Below, in pieces: positions 25,807 to 35,058 of a DNA stretch of 64,000 nucleotides. The position numbers and the translations under genes are program-made. How positions within the stretch are numbered: position 1 is the stretch's first letter; every line of letters starts with the position of its first letter. Below the pieces are notes generated by a model. The model did not search any database, had not been told where the DNA came from, and saw only the letters and a program-made list of their open reading frames with translations. The stretch is from Ruminococcus sp. (GTDB taxonomy: Bacteria; Bacillota; Clostridia; Oscillospirales; Ruminococcaceae): assembly GCF_017464355.1 (NCBI RefSeq), contig NZ_JAFUAG010000045.1:62001-126000 (forward strand), given 5' to 3'.

Positions 25807-26826
25807 ATGAAAGAACAGCTGCAAAACATCGAAGCAAGCGCCAAGGAAGAACTTTCCAAGGTCAGCGATATCAAGACGCTGGAAGACCTGAGGGTAAGGT
25901 TCCTGGGCAAAAAGGGTGAACTTACTGCCATACTTAAGCAGATGGGTAAGCTTTCCGCAGAGGAAAGACCTGTTATCGGCCAGCTGGCAAATAAGGTGAG
26001 AAGTGATATCGAGGCCGCTCTCACTGCCCGCCGTGACGAACTTAAAAGCAAGGCTGAGGAAATGCGCCTTAAGGCTGAAACTCTGGACGTTACTCTCCCG
26101 GGCAAGGCTAAGCGCATAGGCCGCGCACACCCCCTGGACGTAACTCTTGAACAGGTAGAAGAAGTCTTCCTCGGCATGGGCTTTGATATAGTTGAGGGTC
26201 CCGAGGTGGAAACAGACCACTACTGCTTCGAGGCACTGAATATGCCCAAGCACCACCCTGCAAGAGATACTCAGGATACTTTCTATATCAACGAGAACGT
26301 TCTGCTGAGAACACAGACCTCCTCCGTTCAGATAAGAACTATGGAGAACAGAAAGCCTCCTATCAGGATAATCTCACCGGGCAGAGTTTACCGTTCCGAT
26401 GCGGTGGACGCTACCCATTCACCTCTCTTCCACCAGATAGAGGGTCTTGTTATCGACAAGGGCATTACCATGGCTGACCTCAAGGGTACCCTTGAACTGC
26501 TGATGAAGCGCCTTTACGGTGAGGAAACTCAGGTAAGGTTCAGACCTCACCACTTCCCCTATACCGAACCTTCTGCTGAGGTAGACCTGATGTGCTTCAA
26601 CTGCCACGGCAAGGGCTGCTCGATGTGCAAGCAGGAAGGCTGGGTAGAGCTGCTGGGTTCAGGTATGGTACACCCCAAGGTGCTTGAAGAATGCGGCATC
26701 GACCCCGAGGTATACAGCGGCTTCGCCTTTGGTATCGGCCTTGAAAGAATAACTATGGGTCGATACAGCATAAACGATATGCGTCTGCTCTATGAGAATG
26801 ATATGAGGTTTTTAGAGCAGTTCTGA
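25807..26826 (+). CDS. pheS: Phenylalanyl-tRNA synthetase alpha subunit
   Basis: Class II catalytic subunit that charges tRNA-Phe. The 339 residues are typical. An N-terminal coiled-coil for tRNA binding spans about residues 1-85. Motif 2 is [27 protein letters not shown] near residue 190, with F[11 protein letters not shown] near 240, and motif 3 is [13 protein letters not shown] near residue 306. It starts after GGAGGA, just beyond the T-box terminator. Its stop overlaps the next membrane gene by one base; the beta-subunit gene is 1.2 kb away. Confidence 0.97.
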   Translation: MKEQLQNIEASAKEELSKVSDIKTLEDLRVRFLGKKGELTAILKQMGKLSAEERPVIGQLANKVRSDIEAALTARRDELKSKAEEMRLKAETLDVTLPGKAKRIGRAHPLDVTLEQVEEVFLGMGFDIVEGPEVETDHYCFEALNMPKHHPARDTQDTFYINENVLLRTQTSSVQIRTMENRKPPIRIISPGRVYRSDAVDATHSPLFHQIEGLVIDKGITMADLKGTLELLMKRLYGEETQVRFRPHHFPYTEPSAEVDLMCFNCHGKGCSMCKQEGWVELLGSGMVHPKVLEECGIDPEVYSGFAFGIGLERITMGRYSINDMRLLYENDMRFLEQF

Positions 26827-27392
26827 TGAACTACAGAAAAAACTGGTTCTACAGGCTTTGTCTGAGCGAACTTAAAGTTTGCGCTGCTGCTTTGATACTG
26901 TTCTGTATACTTACTGTCGTGGGTATCGTTATTCTTGTTCACGGCATAAATATCCGTGCGATAATGCTTGTCGTTCTGTGTGGTATTTTGACGGCGGGCT
27001 TGCTGGTGTCGATCATAAGGCGATCTGTTTTCGGACTGACACGGGTGAGAAAACAGCTGAAAAACTTTGGTGATGATCTGCCCTATTTTCTCGGTGATAC
27101 AGAACCGCAGTGTGCATTCGGCAATTTCTACATCGGTGAAAGTTACCTCTGTATCCCTCGTGAATTCCTGTTGATAGATTATAGGGATATAGAAGATGTC
27201 GCTATCGAACCGAGATACAGCAGCGGACAGATAGTCAGCTATGATGCGGTGTTCACCCTTTCCGACAATATTATCAAAAAGGTGGATATTCTTAAATGGA
27301 AAGGACAGGAGAGCGGCTTCGGCGGTTTTATTGCTCTTATCAGATCAAAGGCTGACAGACTTCGCAGAGAAACAGATAAGATCTATTATTGA
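26826..27392 (+). CDS. Membrane protein between pheS and pheT, paralogue A
   Basis: A 188-residue protein starting NYRKNWFYRLC, with two adjacent membrane helices (about residues 15-65) and a C-terminal cytosolic domain. In the latter, PYFLGDTEPQCAFGNFYIGESYLCIP and a following IDYRDIEDVAIEP look like a PH-like/YcxB-type beta domain. The next gene shares the same plan. It overlaps pheS by one base, so it is read with it. The function is unknown. Confidence 0.8.
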   Translation: MNYRKNWFYRLCLSELKVCAAALILFCILTVVGIVILVHGINIRAIMLVVLCGILTAGLLVSIIRRSVFGLTRVRKQLKNFGDDLPYFLGDTEPQCAFGNFYIGESYLCIPREFLLIDYRDIEDVAIEPRYSSGQIVSYDAVFTLSDNIIKKVDILKWKGQESGFGGFIALIRSKADRLRRETDKIYY

Positions 27393-27424
27393 ATTAAAAG
27401 ATACAGAACTATGGAGACTAAAAA

Positions 27425-27988
27425 ATGAACGACTACAAGAACAACTGGTTCTATAAGGAATGCTCAAAACAAGGCGGAAAGAATATCGTCTTTATCGTTG
27501 TGGGCTTGCTGCTGGTTATTGTGGGCATTATGCTTTTTACGGCAGTGATAAGCGTCCTGAATGTCCTGCTGTCACTCTTTGGGATACTGATGATAGCACA
27601 GGGGGCAAGGTCAATGTTTTCAAGTATGCCAAGACTAAAAGAGCAGATGGAGAGAATGTCCGCAGAAGACCTCGAAAGTCTTGGTGATTTTCCGCCGCAG
27701 CCTTATTACTACCACACTTTTTATTTTACCGAGCGTTACCTTTGCGCACCCTCAGCCTATGCGCTGATACGGTATGACAATATAAAGAATTTAACTGCAA
27801 ATTCAGTAAAGGTCAGTCGTGCGGGTCAGCAGAGCGTATATGTGAACATCGAGTTCACCGACGGCAGACCGCCCGTAAATATAAACGTGAAAGACTACGG
27901 CACTTTCCTGAAGGAAGCCGCAGATCTCACAGCGATGATACAAAGCTATCAGATGCAGCTGCAAAGTCAGCAGCAGAACAGGTATTAA
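27425..27988 (+). CDS. Membrane protein between pheS and pheT, paralogue B
   Basis: A 187-residue relative of the preceding gene, starting NDYKNNWFYKEC. It has two membrane helices at about residues 20-60 and a cytosolic domain (YHTFYFTERYLCAPSAYALI, followed by RYDNIKNLTAN) matching the positions in paralogue A. The C-terminus is Gln-rich. A tandem duplication thus separates pheS and pheT, which are normally adjacent. It lies 21 bases before pheT. Confidence 0.8.
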   Translation: MNDYKNNWFYKECSKQGGKNIVFIVVGLLLVIVGIMLFTAVISVLNVLLSLFGILMIAQGARSMFSSMPRLKEQMERMSAEDLESLGDFPPQPYYYHTFYFTERYLCAPSAYALIRYDNIKNLTANSVKVSRAGQQSVYVNIEFTDGRPPVNINVKDYGTFLKEAADLTAMIQSYQMQLQSQQQNRY

Positions 27989-28009
27989 ATTTTAACGGAG
28001 GAATAATCA

Positions 28010-30421
28010 ATGGATCTTTCAATGAGATGGCTCGCAGATTATGTTGACTGCGATATGCCTATAAAAGAATTTGTTTCCGGTATAACCCTTTCGGGCTCCA
28101 AGGTAGAATGCTATAACGAGGAAGGCAGCTACCTGGAGAACGTAGTAGTAGGTCAGGTAAAGGAGATAGTACCTCACCCCAACTCTGACCATATGTTCAT
28201 CTGCCAGCTGGACGTAGGCGAGGGTTCCCTCGTGCAGATAGTTACAGGTGCCCAGAATGTAAAGAAGGACGATTTCGTGCCTGTGGCAAAGCATAAGTCC
28301 ACCGTTCTCCACGAGGGCAAGACTGTCAAGATAACCAAGGGCAAGCTGAGAGGCGAGGCCTCCAACGGTATGCTTTGCTCCCTGGGCGAGCTGGGTCTTA
28401 CCACCCACGATTTCCCCTATGCTATCGAAGACGGCATATTCATTCTCGGTGATGACTGCGACAAGACTATCGGCAAGGATATCCGTGAGGCTATCGGCTT
28501 CAATGATACTACCGTTGAGTTCGAGATAACCTCCAACCGCCCCGATTGTATGTCCGTCATCGGCCTGGCAAGAGAAACAGCTGCTACCTTCGGCAAGGAG
28601 CTGAAAGTAAAAGCTCCCGAGTTCAAGGGTATCGACGGCGACGTCAACGAGATGCTGAAAGTAAAGATACACAACACCGACCTCTGCAAGAGATATATCG
28701 GCGCTATCGTCAAGAATGTAAAGATAGGCCCTTCTCCCAGGTGGATGAGAGAAAGGCTCCGTGCCAGCGGTGTTCGTCCTATCAACAACTTCGTTGATAT
28801 CACAAACTATGTAATGCTTGAATATGGCAGACCCATGCACGCTTTCGACCTGAGATATGTTGACGGCGCAGAGATAAATGTCCGCAATGCTAAGGCTGGA
28901 GAGAAGATAACTACCCTTGACGGTATCGAGAGAGAGCTTTCCGAGGATATGCTGGTCATCGCCGATGCCAACAAGCCCGTTGCCGTTGCAGGTGTCATGG
29001 GCGGCGAGTACAGCGGTATCATGGACGACACCACCACCGTTGTTTTCGAGTCTGCCTGCTTTGACGGCGCAAGCGTTGCCACCACTGCCAAGAAGCTGCG
29101 CATGAGGACAGATGCTTCCTCCAGATACGACAAGGGTCTTGACCCCCACGAGTGCTATGAAGCCCTCATGAGAGCCTGCCAGCTGGTCGAAGAGCTGGGC
29201 GCAGGTGAGGTAGTAAAGACCGTCATCGATGAGAACTACCAGAGCGAAACTGCTCCCTCTGTTGAGTTCAGCGCTGAATGGATAAACAATTTCCTCGGCA
29301 CAGATATCCCCGAGGCAGAAATGGTGCGCATACTTGAAAAGTTGGAATTCACCGTAAAGGACGGCAGAGTATATGCTCCATGGTTCAGGGTTGATATCGG
29401 CTGCAAGGCAGATATCGCTGAGGAAGTCGCAAGGATATACGGCTACAACAGCATTCCCGATACTATCATCAGGGGCGTTGCCAATGCCGAGCGCACACCC
29501 AAGCAGAACTACGAGAAGAAGGTCAAGGCAGCAATGCTGTCCATGGGTCTCAACGAGATCGAAACATTTTCCTTCATCTCGCCCAAGTACTTTGACAAGA
29601 TAGCACTTCCCGCTGACAGCAGGCTGAGAAATACCGTTACTATCATGAACCCCCTGGGCGAAGACACCAGCGTCATGAGAACGACTATCATTCCCTCCGT
29701 GCTGGAAGTAGTCGGCAGGAATTACAGCTACCGCAACCCCGAATGCTATGTGTTCGAGCTGGGCAATGAGTATATCCCTGTTGAGAACGAGGTGCTTCCC
29801 AACGAGCCTGTAAGGCTGGGCATAGGCTTCTATGATACCGAGAGCAATGTGGATTTCTACACACTCAAGGGCATGGTAGAGGGTCTGATGAACACCGTTG
29901 GCGCTGAGGAAGTCGAGTACGAAAGACCCTCCGATGACTGCGAGTTCGCAGAAGTTTCCGCTTTCCACCCCGGCAGATGTGCTGTGGTAAATGTCGAGGG
30001 AAAGCAGGTAGGTATCTTCGGCGAGCTGCACCCCAAGGTAATGGAAAACTACGGCATCGAAGCAAGAACTTATGTTGCCAAGATAAATATCCCCGAGCTT
30101 ATGGAGCTTTCCTGCGATACCAAGACATACAAGCCCCTGCCCAAGTTCCCCGCAACTACCAGAGACCTTTCTGTGGTATGCGATGAGGAAGTACCCGCAG
30201 CTGTCCTTGAGAAGTTGATCAGCAAGGCCGTAGGCGGCATACTGGAGAACGTAACTCTCTTCGACGTTTACAGAGGCGAGCAGATCGAGGCAGGCAAGAA
30301 GTCCGTTTCCTACTCTATCTCCATGAGATCTCTTGAAGGCACCCTCACCGATGAACAGGCTGATAAGGCTATGGAGAAGGCTGTCAAGGAACTCAGCGCT
30401 ATCGGTGCTGAACTGAGGTAA
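28010..30421 (+). CDS. pheT: Phenylalanyl-tRNA synthetase beta subunit
   Basis: The 803-residue beta subunit with tRNA binding and editing. Domains in order: an EMAP-like tRNA-binding domain (about 40-150), B3/B4 editing core (about 210-390, RPINNFVDITNYVM, GRPMHAFD), B5 (about 400-475), a class II synthetase-like core, and a C-terminal anticodon-binding ferredoxin-like domain (PLPKFPATTRDLSVV near 708). Its leader is the T-box 2.5 kb upstream, so pheS, the two membrane proteins and pheT should share Phe-responsive expression. No clear terminator follows. Confidence 0.97.
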   Translation: MDLSMRWLADYVDCDMPIKEFVSGITLSGSKVECYNEEGSYLENVVVGQVKEIVPHPNSDHMFICQLDVGEGSLVQIVTGAQNVKKDDFVPVAKHKSTVLHEGKTVKITKGKLRGEASNGMLCSLGELGLTTHDFPYAIEDGIFILGDDCDKTIGKDIREAIGFNDTTVEFEITSNRPDCMSVIGLARETAATFGKELKVKAPEFKGIDGDVNEMLKVKIHNTDLCKRYIGAIVKNVKIGPSPRWMRERLRASGVRPINNFVDITNYVMLEYGRPMHAFDLRYVDGAEINVRNAKAGEKITTLDGIERELSEDMLVIADANKPVAVAGVMGGEYSGIMDDTTTVVFESACFDGASVATTAKKLRMRTDASSRYDKGLDPHECYEALMRACQLVEELGAGEVVKTVIDENYQSETAPSVEFSAEWINNFLGTDIPEAEMVRILEKLEFTVKDGRVYAPWFRVDIGCKADIAEEVARIYGYNSIPDTIIRGVANAERTPKQNYEKKVKAAMLSMGLNEIETFSFISPKYFDKIALPADSRLRNTVTIMNPLGEDTSVMRTTIIPSVLEVVGRNYSYRNPECYVFELGNEYIPVENEVLPNEPVRLGIGFYDTESNVDFYTLKGMVEGLMNTVGAEEVEYERPSDDCEFAEVSAFHPGRCAVVNVEGKQVGIFGELHPKVMENYGIEARTYVAKINIPELMELSCDTKTYKPLPKFPATTRDLSVVCDEEVPAAVLEKLISKAVGGILENVTLFDVYRGEQIEAGKKSVSYSISMRSLEGTLTDEQADKAMEKAVKELSAIGAELR

Positions 30422-30482
30422 CTGTAATCGTAAAAATTTCATTGCCAAATTTGTGCAAATCTTATAAAATTCATTATACCCC

Positions 30483-30511
30483 TTGTTATTTTTGAGAAAA
30501 TAGAGTATAAT
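30483..30511 (+). promoter_or_regulatory. Promoter of ireB
   Basis: TTGTTA (30483-30488), 17 bases, TATAAT (30506-30511), about 35 bases before the ATG at 30547. Confidence 0.72.
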
Positions 30512-30546
30512 ATATACAAGAACAGTAAGCAAGGAGCTGAGCTAAA

Positions 30547-30795
30547 ATGAATGATAGAACAATGGAATTTTCGTTGCAGCGGGATAAGGAAACCGAGCTT
30601 AAAAAGACACTGACCGAGGTTTATGACGCTCTGAAAGAAAAGGGCTATAACCCTGTCAATCAGATAGTAGGCTATATCCTCTCCGAGGATCCGACCTACA
30701 TAACCACATACAACAACGCACGCAGTCTTATCCGTCATATCGACAGAGATGAACTGCTGCAGGCACTGGTGAAGAATTACCTTCAGGATCAGTGA
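30547..30795 (+). CDS. IreB-family regulatory phosphoprotein (UPF0297)
   Basis: An 82-residue small protein of the UPF0297/YrzL family, matching 'TM.F....e....k.tL..VY.aL.[23 protein letters not shown].hnnAR.lIr..eRDEil.elv..Yl'. In Enterococcus faecalis the family member IreB is phosphorylated by the PASTA kinase IreK and tunes cell-wall stress resistance. In many Firmicutes it is next to ruvX; here it stands alone with its own promoter and terminator. Confidence 0.92.
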   Translation: MNDRTMEFSLQRDKETELKKTLTEVYDALKEKGYNPVNQIVGYILSEDPTYITTYNNARSLIRHIDRDELLQALVKNYLQDQ

Positions 30796-30809
30796 TCGGA
30801 TGAATATTT

Positions 30810-30846
30810 CGGGAACGGAAGTTTTTTCCGTTCCCGTTTTTGTTTA
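30810..30846 (+). terminator. Terminator after ireB
   Basis: CGGGAACGGAA and TTCCGTTCCCG form an 11-base stem with a five-base loop, followed by TTTTTGTTT. Confidence 0.9.
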
Positions 30847-30891
30847 TTTATCCCTTTGGGTGAGATAATATATCCAGAGGAGGAATGATAA

Positions 30892-31734
30892 ATGGATAAA
30901 CTGATAATAGCAAAAGCAGCCGCCGTCTTCACTGCAAGTGTGCTGACAGCCTGCGGTATGGCGGGAAACTCAGAAAGGGAGGACAGCAACGGCGAGCTGT
31001 CCTCCGTGAGCGCAAAACAGGTGATGATAACAGCCGAGGGCGCAAAGGCTGATATCAGCGCCCTTTCCACCGAAAAACACGGCTACGGGCAGGGTGTTCT
31101 GGTGGACGATAAAAACCGCACTACAGGTGCCCTGGATTTCAATTCCGCTTACGGAAAATACAGCGCCGCGGCCATAAACGAGGATACCGACAGCATAACC
31201 CTGACCTTCGACCAGGGCTACGAGAACGGCTATACCGCAAAGATACTTGACACCCTGAAAGAGAAGAAGGTCAGGGCAGTGTTCTTTCTGGTGCAGGACT
31301 ATGCCGAGCGCAACCCCGAGCTTGTGCAGCGCATGATAGATGAGGGACATACCGTGGCCAACCATTCGGTACACCACTACTCCATGCCAAGCCTTGCCCC
31401 CGAGACCGCCCGTGCCGAGATAATGGACTTCCACAAGTATATGAAAGATAATTTCGGGGTGGAGATGAAGCTGTTCCGCCCGCCCATGGGTGAATTTTCC
31501 GAGCAGTCCCTGGCTGTTACGCAGGAGTGCGGCTACAAGACCATGCTCTGGAGTTTTGCCTATGCCGACTGGAACGTAGACGACCAGCCCGAACCCTCAG
31601 CGGCACTGGAAAAACTCAGGTCTGCCGCCCACCCCGGGGCGATATATCTGCTGCACTCGGTATCTTCCACCAATGCACAGATACTTGGCGACCTCATCGA
31701 CGGCCTGCGGGCTGACGGATTTGAACTTGAATGA
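30892..31734 (+). CDS. Polysaccharide deacetylase lipoprotein
   Basis: A 280-residue surface-anchored carbohydrate-esterase-4 protein of the PdaA type. A short signal peptide ends in the lipobox LTAC (Cys near residue 22). NodB motifs are ITLTFDQGYENG (the expected Asp-Asp pair is D-Q here), VANHSVHHYSMPSL (HxxxH), FRPPMGEFSEQSLA and YLLHSVSST. The TFDDG-like motif reads TFDQG, typical for delta-lactam-forming PdaA enzymes. It probably trims N-acetyl groups from peptidoglycan muropeptides. A terminator follows at once. Confidence 0.88.
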   Translation: MDKLIIAKAAAVFTASVLTACGMAGNSEREDSNGELSSVSAKQVMITAEGAKADISALSTEKHGYGQGVLVDDKNRTTGALDFNSAYGKYSAAAINEDTDSITLTFDQGYENGYTAKILDTLKEKKVRAVFFLVQDYAERNPELVQRMIDEGHTVANHSVHHYSMPSLAPETARAEIMDFHKYMKDNFGVEMKLFRPPMGEFSEQSLAVTQECGYKTMLWSFAYADWNVDDQPEPSAALEKLRSAAHPGAIYLLHSVSSTNAQILGDLIDGLRADGFELE

Positions 31735-31740
31735 ATGCAG

Positions 31741-31767
31741 GCTCTCGCAAAATGCGGGAGCTTTTTC
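31741..31767 (+). terminator. Terminator after the deacetylase gene
   Basis: GCTCTCGCA and TGCGGGAGC pair around AAA, followed by TTTTTCTT. Confidence 0.82.
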
Positions 31768-31796
31768 TTGATTTTTCTTACGAGATATGTTATACT
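31768..31796 (+). promoter_or_regulatory. Promoter of the flavodoxin-like oxidoreductase gene
   Basis: TTGATT (31768-31773), 17 bases, TATACT (31791-31796), 42 bases before the ATG. Confidence 0.65.
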
Positions 31797-31838
31797 GAAA
31801 AAGTAAACTAAAGTGAACCCGAAACGGAGGTACATACC

Positions 31839-32456
31839 ATGAAAGTTTTAATGCTCAACGGAAGTCCCAAGGCTAACGGCAATACAGCCCTTGCCCTTGA
31901 AGAGATGTCAAAGGTCTTCGCCCTTGAAAATGTGGAGGCCGAGATAGTTCAGGTAGGCAGCAAGAATATACGGGGATGTCTCAGCTGCGGCGGCTGCGGC
32001 AGAAAAGGGAAGTGCGTCATAGATGACGGTGTTAACGACATAGCCGAAAAGCTCAAAGCAGCCGACGGCCTTGTCATCGCTTCGCCCGTTTACTATGCTT
32101 CCGCCAACGGCACCCTCGTGTCATGTCTTGACAGACTCTTCTACAGCATAAACTGCGACCTCCGCTTCAAGGTTGGTGCCTCTGTGGCCGTAGCAAGAAG
32201 AGGGGGCTGCTCCGCCACCTTTGATGAGCTGAACAAATACTTTACTATCAGCGGTATGCCCGTAGCTTCCAGCCAGTACTGGAACAGTGTCCACGGCGCC
32301 GCCCCCGGTCAGGCCGCGGAAGATGCCGAAGGCCTCCAGACCATGCGCACCCTGGCAAGGAACATGGTCTTCCTCATGCGCTCCATAGAATTGGGCAAAA
32401 AAGAGTTCGGTCTGCCCGAGCAGGAGGAGCATATTTTTACAAACTTCATTGGATGA
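31839..32456 (+). CDS. Flavodoxin-like NAD(P)H-dependent oxidoreductase (iron-sulfur flavoprotein type)
   Basis: A 205-residue member of the FMN_red/ISF family. The FMN phosphate loop is LNGSPKANGNTALALEEM at residues 5-22. A CLSCGGCGRKGKC motif near residue 48 may bind an iron-sulfur cluster, as in archaeal and clostridial ISF proteins. The second flavin loop is SPVYYASANG near residue 82. It likely moves electrons from NAD(P)H or ferredoxin to quinone-like or other small acceptors. It is a single gene bounded by a promoter and a terminator. Confidence 0.9.
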   Translation: MKVLMLNGSPKANGNTALALEEMSKVFALENVEAEIVQVGSKNIRGCLSCGGCGRKGKCVIDDGVNDIAEKLKAADGLVIASPVYYASANGTLVSCLDRLFYSINCDLRFKVGASVAVARRGGCSATFDELNKYFTISGMPVASSQYWNSVHGAAPGQAAEDAEGLQTMRTLARNMVFLMRSIELGKKEFGLPEQEEHIFTNFIG

Positions 32457-32488
32457 CCGTAAGTCATATTTACATTAATATATTAAAC

Positions 32489-32535
32489 GACCTGAAAAAC
32501 CGTATCTTTAACGAGATACGGCTTTTTTAGGTCGA
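32489..32535. terminator. Bidirectional terminator
   Basis: CCGTATCT/AGATACGG (32501-32508 with 32515-32522) is extended by A-rich and T-rich arms and an outer CGACCT/AGGTCG. It closes the oxidoreductase gene. Confidence 0.88.
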
Positions 32536-32635
32536 TTTTCACAATATCATCATAAATGATTTAGGGAAAATGCCTAACATTTACTGATCTGATATAGATA
32601 AATTAACGAATTGAAGACGTAAGTATGAATAACTC

Positions 32636-32665
32636 TTGACTTTTATTTGGTGAATAGGGTATAAT
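32636..32665 (+). promoter_or_regulatory. Promoter of the Ter operon
   Basis: TTGACT (32636-32641), 18 bases, TATAAT (32660-32665). About 100 bases of leader follow, with small hairpins at 32692-32700 and 32720-32750, before the ATG at 32771. The rest of the 32457-32770 gap holds only the terminator above. Confidence 0.72.
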
Positions 32666-32770
32666 ATATGAGGAAAATTGTGCCGTAAAAACGGTACTGT
32701 ACCAAAGAAAAAAACTGCTCCGCGGCGGGCAGAACTTACCCGCTGGCGGATATATTAAGGGTATGTCTGA

Positions 32771-35056
32771 ATGTTTGAGCATAAGAGATTAGTAGGGCTT
32801 GATGACTATTTTAAAGAACTGGATCAAAGGCCCGAAAAAGGAGTTTATTTTTACCGTATCTGCGGCTATAATGCCCAGGTAGCGGAATTCATAAAAAAAT
32901 ATTACGAGCAGGCGCGTACAGGCGGCGTTATCATCGAGGGCAGGATACCTAACCCCGATAACAAGAACCTTGCCTATTTTGAAGAGATCATGGGCATGGA
33001 TTTCAAACTGGAGCTGAACTTCATCAGCACCAAGCTGAAAAAATGGCTGCCCCGCATGAGCAATTATCAGCGGGAAACTGTATCGGGCTCTATCTTCAAT
33101 ACGCTGAGTACACTGCGCACCCAGGGCAAGAACGATAATATGCTGAAAAACTGCTATATCAAGTTCATGTGCTGGCTTTATTATAAGTTTGAGAGGGTCA
33201 CTGCCCAGCTTGGCGAGAACAAGGTGCCCAAGATACTCTATGAGGGCGATATAAGCAATTATGAACTGCTGCTGATATCAGTGCTTTCCAACGCGGGCTG
33301 TGATGTGGTGCTGCTTGAATATAACGGCGACAGCGGATATCTCAAGGTGGATCCTCAGTCGGCGGATTCTTTCAAGCTTGATATCGCAGGTCTTGGGCCT
33401 TTCCCGGACGGTTTCAGCCTTAGAGGTATGCGTGAGATGGCGCAGGCAGAAGCGGGCAGGCAGCGGCTCTACGGGGCGCCGCCCAAGTTCACCAACTGTA
33501 CCAATGCCTGGATAAGCGGTGAGCAGGATCATATCGCTGAGTTCAAAATGCCTGTCAATTCCCGCGGCAGCGACGCGAATATGTTCTATAATATTTACAC
33601 CCGCATAAATGGTGTGTGGGATAAGATGACCTATACCAACGACCTCTACCAGATGCAGCTGGAGATCAAAAACAGCGGCAGAAGAGTGGTCATAGTCGAT
33701 GAGGTGCTTCCCCTGCCCACACCTGATGAGATAAACAACGTTCCCAGAAAGTACTATAATCAGCAGGATCAGATGATAGCCGACCTGTCTACACAGATAC
33801 GCTACGGCAATAATGTCGAGCTGCAGAGGATAATGGTCAAAAGCTTTGTGGACGTTATGCTGGAAGAAAGCAAGATACCCGATATCAATCTCAGCAAGCT
33901 TACCAATAAGGCGGTATACCTTATCTGCTGGCTGAAAAGATATATGGCACAGCTTTTTGCCAACTGGCGTATGCCCGAGGTCTCCTGCTTCATCTATATG
34001 GGCGGCTGCACCAATGAGAACGAAGCTATGTTCATGCGCTTCCTTGCTAGACTTCCTGTGGACGTGCTGATACTTGTGCCTAACCTTAACGGCGAAAGGT
34101 GCTGCCTGAAAGACAGCCTGCTCTATGAGCAGAACTGTGCTGAGTCGCTGGATCTGAGAAAATTTCCTGCGGAGAATTCTCAGCTGCAGATGGCGACCCT
34201 GGCTTATCATGCCGAAAGGGAACTGGATACCCTCATGTATCAGGATTCGGGCATCTACCGCAACCGCCAGTATTCAAAGGCAAATGCGGTCACGCTCAAG
34301 ACCATGTATGAGGAGATAGCTATCCTCTGGAAGGAGGAACTTAAGTATCGTCCAAATTTCAGTACAGTTGACGACGTGGTGAATATGCCTGTGCTTTTTG
34401 CAAAGGTGTCAGGCGTCAAGGACGGCGACCTGGAGCAGTACTGGGGCGGCATCAAACAAATGCTCACCCCCGATACCTTCCTGATAACCCAGGCGCCCTA
34501 TATAAGCCCTAATGCTTATAACGAGATGAAGAGCTACAGCACCGAGTTCCTGAAAAGGGGCGTGCTGCAAAGACAGGTGATAAAAAATCACCCCAGCTAC
34601 CGCTACAGCTTCCTGCGTGATGAGATACAGGACCATATGCTGGATAAGCTGCAGCTGCTCATCGACAGCAGGAGCATAAAGGGTACTTTCGAGAACGGCA
34701 CAGAGTATCTGATAGTTGCCACTATCATGAACATGAATATGGACATGATAAGAAAGATACAGAGCTTTGATTTCACAAAAACAAATCCGAAGCTCATATA
34801 CATCAATTCGGGAGAGAGAATGATCTCCCTGGAGGATTCGATCATCGTATCGTTTCTCAATCTTATCGGCTTCGATGTGGTATTCTTCGTACCCACGGGC
34901 TACCAGAGCGTTGAGAAGCATTTCAATAATATGGTGATGGAAGAGCACCAGATAGGCCAGTATGTTTATGACCTTAACGTGCCCGACCTGAGAAGATTTG
35001 TAGTCAGAAAACAGCCAACTTCATGGCGAGACAGAATATTTAAGAGAGGTAAATAA
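32771..35056 (+). CDS. yceG: YceG-family Ter-system protein
   Basis: A 761-residue soluble protein resembling Bacillus subtilis YceG, a fixed partner of TelA (YceH) and TerD proteins in tellurite/stress operons. No standard catalytic motif is obvious to me. The N-terminal third (VYFYRICGYNAQVAEFIKKYYE) and middle (CFIYMGGCTNENEAMFMRFLARLPVDVLILVPN) alternate Rossmann-like strands and helices. KNCYIKFMCWLYYKFERV sits near residue 127. It is three bases from telA, so the two are translationally linked. It is the first gene of the operon. Confidence 0.82.
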   Translation: MFEHKRLVGLDDYFKELDQRPEKGVYFYRICGYNAQVAEFIKKYYEQARTGGVIIEGRIPNPDNKNLAYFEEIMGMDFKLELNFISTKLKKWLPRMSNYQRETVSGSIFNTLSTLRTQGKNDNMLKNCYIKFMCWLYYKFERVTAQLGENKVPKILYEGDISNYELLLISVLSNAGCDVVLLEYNGDSGYLKVDPQSADSFKLDIAGLGPFPDGFSLRGMREMAQAEAGRQRLYGAPPKFTNCTNAWISGEQDHIAEFKMPVNSRGSDANMFYNIYTRINGVWDKMTYTNDLYQMQLEIKNSGRRVVIVDEVLPLPTPDEINNVPRKYYNQQDQMIADLSTQIRYGNNVELQRIMVKSFVDVMLEESKIPDINLSKLTNKAVYLICWLKRYMAQLFANWRMPEVSCFIYMGGCTNENEAMFMRFLARLPVDVLILVPNLNGERCCLKDSLLYEQNCAESLDLRKFPAENSQLQMATLAYHAERELDTLMYQDSGIYRNRQYSKANAVTLKTMYEEIAILWKEELKYRPNFSTVDDVVNMPVLFAKVSGVKDGDLEQYWGGIKQMLTPDTFLITQAPYISPNAYNEMKSYSTEFLKRGVLQRQVIKNHPSYRYSFLRDEIQDHMLDKLQLLIDSRSIKGTFENGTEYLIVATIMNMNMDMIRKIQSFDFTKTNPKLIYINSGERMISLEDSIIVSFLNLIGFDVVFFVPTGYQSVEKHFNNMVMEEHQIGQYVYDLNVPDLRRFVVRKQPTSWRDRIFKRGK

Positions 35057-35058
35057 CT

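Noticed and set aside
28019-30532. An 837-codon open frame on the minus strand opposite pheT
   Set aside because: It is an antisense shadow of pheT; its translation is rich in Leu, Tyr and Cys without motifs, has no ribosome site, and pheT is unambiguous.
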